In this document: positions 5,389 through 7,566 of the stretch, piece after piece
Position numbering within the stretch: the first letter of the stretch is position 1
Layout: each line of letters starts with the position of its first letter
Assembly (NCBI GenBank): GCA_030147335.1
Contig: JASKZZ010000495.1
Span: forward strand, 1 to 7,566
Direction of reading: 5' to 3'
From: Herpetosiphonaceae bacterium
GTDB taxonomy: Bacteria > Chloroflexota > Chloroflexia > Chloroflexales > Kallotenuaceae
Length of the DNA stretch: 7,566 nt
Notes under the pieces: model-generated
Databases searched by the model: none
What the model saw: only the letters and a program-made list of their open reading frames with translations
Told to the model about the DNA's origin: nothing
Made by a program: the position numbers and the translations under genes

Positions 5389-5877
5389 TTATACCGTTTT
5401 ACACGAATACTGTAGCTCAGCCCGTGATTGTGGATGATACACGGACCCTAATCCAGTAAACCCAAATTGAGGAACTTGGTTCTCGACGACTTGGGATCGA
5501 TCAAATTGATACAACTGAGCGGCAACTTCGTCGTGTGTGCCTATGATCGTTACCCATACCTTTAATCCACGACCCTCTATGGGGTGATTCCAATATTGGG
5601 CGTGAAACGCCAAGTCCGAGAATTCAATCGTCTTCTGTTCCCAATTGGTTGATAAGCTGACGGTCTCGCGTCTCGAGTTTTGTATGGTGACGCTTGCGCG
5701 ATAGCCTGCCGTGCATTCAACAGTCCAAGGCACAACACCAACACCCCTGGTACTTCCATCTGTGGATAAGGCACCGCTGCGTGGTGAACGTGGCTGAGGT
5801 GATGAACACCCAATGAGCACAAGGACGAGGCTGAGGTAGAGAAATGCACAGACGTATTTCCGGTTGGCCTCCCCCAT
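5389..5877 (-). CDS. Predicted lipoprotein, function unknown
   Basis: A 162-residue protein with a bacterial lipoprotein signal: basic N-terminus (RK at 6-7), hydrophobic core at about 10-23 and the lipobox LIGC with the lipidated Cys at position 24 followed by Ser. A Pro/Ser/Arg linker (about 25-50) leads to a beta-rich domain that contains two further cysteines, VEC and SCK, which could form a disulfide. It is probably anchored on the outer face of the membrane. I do not recognise the domain. The start at 5877 is chosen over the longer frame to 5958 because AGGAGG lies 6 nt upstream and the signal peptide begins there; the extension would read into attC-like site G. It is the only gene of its cassette. 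The stop is followed by a 117-bp spacer with nothing recognisable, then site F. Confidence 0.78.
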   Translation of the reverse strand: MGEANRKYVCAFLYLSLVLVLIGCSSPQPRSPRSGALSTDGSTRGVGVVPWTVECTAGYRASVTIQNSRRETVSLSTNWEQKTIEFSDLAFHAQYWNHPIEGRGLKVWVTIIGTHDEVAAQLYQFDRSQVVENQVPQFGFTGLGSVYHPQSRAELQYSCKTV

Positions 5878-5933
5878 AGTAGCCTCCTTGCACAGTCTCC
5901 ACGTTTGCAGCGTGTAGAGTTTAGCCGATTCTA

Positions 5934-6057
5934 GCCGAACGGCCAAATTCAGCGGCACGCAACGGACCTAGCAATCGCTCAGCCACGCGAGACCAGCATG
6001 AACTCAGCGTCAATTTTCGCCACGTTTACACGTGTCCGCTGCAATGCTTTGTTGTGC
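5934..6057 (-). repeat. attC-like site G (right-most site)
   Basis: Outer boxes are GCCGAAC (5934-5940) and GTTGTGC (6051-6057). The arms CAGCGGCACG (5950-5959) and CGTGTCCGCTG (6031-6041) pair perfectly except for the unpaired T at 6035. It is the nearest relative of site A, with identical arms and the same AATTTTCGCCACGTT block. The cassette that should end with it would open with GTTGTGC on the minus strand, but its body has been replaced or interrupted by the insertion sequence at 6087. Confidence 0.85.
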
Positions 6058-6086
6058 GCAACATCTTGGTTTAATTAACTGAGCGT

Positions 6087-6105
6087 TGGTCATAAATCAT
6101 TAAGC
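6087..6105 (+). repeat. Left terminal inverted repeat of the insertion sequence
   Basis: TGGTCATAAATCATTAAGC pairs with the complement of 7162-7180 at 15 of 19 positions. The transposase stop codon (6100-6102) lies inside it, a compact arrangement seen in many IS elements. Confidence 0.78.
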
Positions 6106-7083
6106 GGCTTTCAAGAACGGCTTGAGGCCGACATTTAGGTCGAGCCCATGTTCAAAGCGGTGCCACAGCGCGAGTTGATAGACCAAGACCGCACCAAGGG
6201 CGAAGCGGCGCGTAGCAACCAGCCCTTTGGTTGGGACTTGCCCATGGCCATCGAAGATCCCTTTGAAATGTTCGTTGAAGCTCTCAATCGCCAAGAACCG
6301 CAAGCGATGGAAGATACGCCGGACCTCAACCCCCGCATCGGTGTGCGGGTAGCGCCCGTACTGCGTGGTGACCAACATGCGTCCATCTTCGTCGCACAGT
6401 TCCCGCAACTCAGGGGTGTTGAAGTGCCGATCACCCAACACGACGCGCGCCTCAACCGGGACGCGACACAGCAACCGGGGCGCAATCACGCTATCCGCCT
6501 CGTTCGCTGCCGTCAGTTCTGCAGCCAAGGGAATCCAAACGCCGGCCACGGTCGCTGCCACGTGCAGCTTCCAGCCATAGACCCAGCCATGCCAGCCCGA
6601 CTTCGTCCAGTGGGCCTCGGTATCAATCGACGAATGCGGCACGACACCCGCTTCACGGTCCTTACGATGCCACACCCCGCCACGCGCACGCAACAGCGTG
6701 CTGTCCAAAGCGACTGCTCGCCCGCAGGTTGCCCACGGCTGGATCAGGTCAACCAAGTGGCGGCCCAAACAGCCAATCTGGGCCGGCAAGGACTCCGGCA
6801 GTGCGCGGAGCCGCCGTTCCCAGGTACGTCGCGCCGGGAACTTACCCTGCTCAGTCAACAGGTTCCGCAGGCACGCCATTTCCGGCGTGGGCTGCGCCAA
6901 CACGGAGAGCAGTTCGTGGACGGTATGCAGATGACGAACAATCATGATCACCAGGGCTTTCAGGAACAGGCGATCCGCGTAGACCTTAGGACGACCGCGG
7001 CCACGTTTCGGCGATGGGAGTGGCTCCGGCAGTCGATCCACCAGTTGTACCAGCATGACAAGCAGCGACACCTGTCCTATCAT
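6100..7083 (-). CDS. DDE transposase, IS4/IS5-like group
   Basis: An intact 327-residue transposase. An N-terminal basic helical region (GRGRPKVYADRLFLKALVIM, about 28-48) precedes an RNase-H-like catalytic domain with D127 in AVALDSTLLRA, D218 in LGDRHFNTPE, and E267 in IESFNEHFKGIF. The spacing fits DDE enzymes that carry out cut-and-paste transposition. The DSTLLRA, WHGWVYGWKLH and GDRHFNTPEL motifs place it in the IS4/IS5 superfamily, but I cannot name the exact subgroup. The start at 7083 has GGAGG 7 nt upstream. A possible promoter is TTGACC near 7144-7149 with CATTAT 18 bp downstream. The stop lies within the terminal repeat. All catalytic residues are present, so it may be active. A 340-codon plus-strand frame across it is an antisense shadow. 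Confidence 0.9.
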   Translation of the reverse strand: MIGQVSLLVMLVQLVDRLPEPLPSPKRGRGRPKVYADRLFLKALVIMIVRHLHTVHELLSVLAQPTPEMACLRNLLTEQGKFPARRTWERRLRALPESLPAQIGCLGRHLVDLIQPWATCGRAVALDSTLLRARGGVWHRKDREAGVVPHSSIDTEAHWTKSGWHGWVYGWKLHVAATVAGVWIPLAAELTAANEADSVIAPRLLCRVPVEARVVLGDRHFNTPELRELCDEDGRMLVTTQYGRYPHTDAGVEVRRIFHRLRFLAIESFNEHFKGIFDGHGQVPTKGLVATRRFALGAVLVYQLALWHRFEHGLDLNVGLKPFLKAA

Positions 7084-7133
7084 AGGGCTGCCTCCAGATG
7101 TAGTTGGTGTGGCAACCGCTATAATGTGGGGGT

Positions 7134-7168
7134 GGCCGCGTCCGGGTCAAGCCCTGGTGCGGCCTTTT
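7134..7168 (+). terminator. Hairpin plus T-run inside the right end of the insertion sequence
   Basis: GGCCGC (7134-7139) pairs with GCGGCC (7159-7164), and an inner GGG/CCC is separated by TCAAG, followed by TTTT on the plus strand. This resembles an intrinsic terminator for rightward transcription leaving the element. The hairpin also contains the possible -35 box of the transposase promoter on the other strand. Confidence 0.4.
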
Positions 7169-7180
7169 GAATTATGACCA
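7162..7180 (-). repeat. Right terminal inverted repeat of the insertion sequence
   Basis: Read on the minus strand from 7180, TGGTCATAATTCAAAAGGC matches the left terminus at 15 of 19 positions. It contributes an ATG (7174-7176) in frame with the truncated membrane-protein gene to its right. Confidence 0.78.
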
Positions 7181-7545
7181 GGCCTCATTTAGTTGTGCTG
7201 CCGATAAGCGTGTACACCGGTTGGGCCAGTGTCGCAACGGTAGCGAACACATCCACCGCACTTAAGGCCACTGGGTTTAGCGGTACCATCTTTGCGGATA
7301 CTACATGGGCTGTGCTTATGCTGATCGTTGCAGGCATGATTGGGTCTTTTGTGACATATGTCAGTCGTGGCAATGGTGCATACGCGCTAACTGTTATGTG
7401 GGCGCTTGTGGGGATCATGGTTGCAAATGTGATTGATGCGCCAAACGTAGCGGTTGCGACAGCAGCAAGCTGTATGGCAGCTATTATCGCACTGGTTCTA
7501 CTGCTTGCCCAACAGAAAGCACGCACATCAACTCCTCAGCTGTAA
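7181..7545 (+). pseudogene. 3' part of a TspO/MBR-like multi-helix membrane protein gene, 5'-truncated at the insertion sequence
   Basis: The frame encodes four hydrophobic segments: about residues 6-27, beginning LPISVYTGWASVATVANT; 43-64; 68-86, containing ALTVMWALVGIMVAN; and 91-112. It ends with a short polar tail. The pattern PxSxYxGWxxVATxANxxxAL followed by YxLxxxWALVGI resembles the C-terminal half of long tryptophan-rich TspO/MBR-like proteins of about 250-280 residues. Membership is a recognition from pattern only. The N-terminal half is missing, and the frame runs straight into the IS terminus, whose ATG at 7174 gives a 123-residue reading frame. Nothing resembling the missing half lies on the left side of the element. 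It is the only clear gene on the plus strand and probably marks chromosomal sequence outside the array. It could still be expressed as a short protein from the IS-supplied ATG, though no ribosome site is apparent. Confidence 0.58.
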
Positions 7546-7566
7546 CTTGTCTCCAGTGGTAGTCTG

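Larger units (their letters stand above)
137..6057 (-). mobile_element. Integron gene-cassette array (seven attC-like sites plus one half-site)
   Basis: Seven related 123-132 bp imperfect inverted repeats alternate with one or two minus-strand genes. On the minus strand each unit runs core box, promoter, gene(s), repeat, with unit lengths of about 0.77-0.95 kb. If cleavage is between G and TT of the GTT box, the complete cassettes are 821-1767 (LRR), 1768-2536 (membrane protein), 2537-3408 (PIN pair), 3409-4346 (HEAT), 4347-5145 (brnTA) and 5146-5939 (lipoprotein). The mazEF cassette starts at 820 and runs left. The opening box of a cassette is the reverse complement of the distal box of its own 3' repeat in six of seven cases, as expected for integron cassettes. 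No integrase gene lies in the window. The alternative, a dispersed non-integron repeat family, does not explain the box matching. Confidence 0.85.
6087..7180 (-). mobile_element. Insertion sequence, about 1.09 kb, DDE transposase, IS4/IS5-like
   Basis: The element is bounded by imperfect 19-bp inverted repeats matching at 15 of 19 positions, with TGGTCATAA exact at both tips. It holds a single intact transposase gene on the minus strand. By eye its G+C content is higher than that of the cassettes, suggesting separate origin. The flanks (left ...GAGCGT, right GGCCTC...) show no target-site duplication, consistent with a deletion or recombination next to the element. It lies between the right-most attC-like site and a truncated plus-strand gene. 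Confidence 0.82.

Noticed and set aside
815..6057. CRISPR array or MITE interpretation of the repeats
   Set aside because: The repeats are over 120 bp, diverged, and separated by genes of 0.2-0.75 kb, unlike CRISPR. A MITE family would not give core-box matching within cassettes or the uniform position at gene 3' ends.
6148..7170. 340-codon plus-strand frame opposite the transposase
   Set aside because: It is an antisense shadow of a clear DDE transposase in GC-rich DNA; its residue composition has no domain features.
7192..7198. GTTGTGC beyond the insertion sequence, resembling an attC box
   Set aside because: It encodes part of the conserved-looking VVLPIS stretch of the TspO-like fragment and no paired arm lies next to it; best taken as chance.
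7185..7526. Minus-strand frame of 113 codons opposite the TspO-like fragment
   Set aside because: The plus strand shows helices with a recognisable family pattern; the minus-strand product is a low-complexity Ala/Ser/Thr mirror.

Overview
This window looks like a stretch of an integron gene-cassette array, probably from a Chloroflexota-type bacterium. The host is an inference from the style of the genes and the roughly balanced base composition; no rRNA or core gene is present to fix it. Seven related but non-identical imperfect inverted repeats of 123-132 bp (815-937, 1762-1884, 2531-2654, 3403-3527, 4341-4465, 5140-5271, 5934-6057) separate single genes or gene pairs. All these genes read on the minus strand, and each has one of the repeats just beyond its 3' end. 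The repeats have attC architecture: an AAC-ending box at one end, a GTT-starting box at the other, paired inner arms, and one unpaired T at the same place in the same arm of all seven.

The strongest evidence is how the core boxes match. The box that opens each cassette is the exact reverse complement of the distal box of the repeat at the 3' end of the same cassette in six of seven cases, including a half-site at 137-143 for the left-most cassette. The two boxes within one repeat match in only two of seven. That is what site-specific excision and integration at G^TT produces, and ordinary interspersed repeats would not show it.

Cassette contents, right to left in the direction of transcription: a lipoprotein of unknown function; a BrnT-BrnA toxin-antitoxin pair; a HEAT-repeat protein; a PIN-domain ribonuclease with a small downstream partner; a three-helix membrane protein behind a long gene-free leader; a leucine-rich-repeat protein; and a MazE-MazF pair. 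Three of seven cassettes are toxin-antitoxin modules, typical of large sedentary arrays, where they are thought to stabilise the array. Several cassettes carry their own promoter directly after the recombination site. For brnT, the PIN gene and the HEAT gene the -10 box lies only 6-11 nt before the ATG, which predicts leaderless or nearly leaderless mRNAs.

To the right of the last attC-like site is a complete 1.1-kb DDE insertion sequence (6087-7180) with 19-bp imperfect terminal inverted repeats and no visible target duplication. Immediately beyond it lies the 3' part of a plus-strand gene for a multi-helix membrane protein resembling the C-terminal half of long TspO/MBR-like proteins. The integron integrase and attI would be expected on this right-hand side but are absent, so the array may be an integrase-less attC cluster whose proximal end was lost at the insertion sequence. 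At the left edge, the outer half of the mazEF cassette's attC cannot be recognised, and a short open frame of unknown nature runs in from outside the window.
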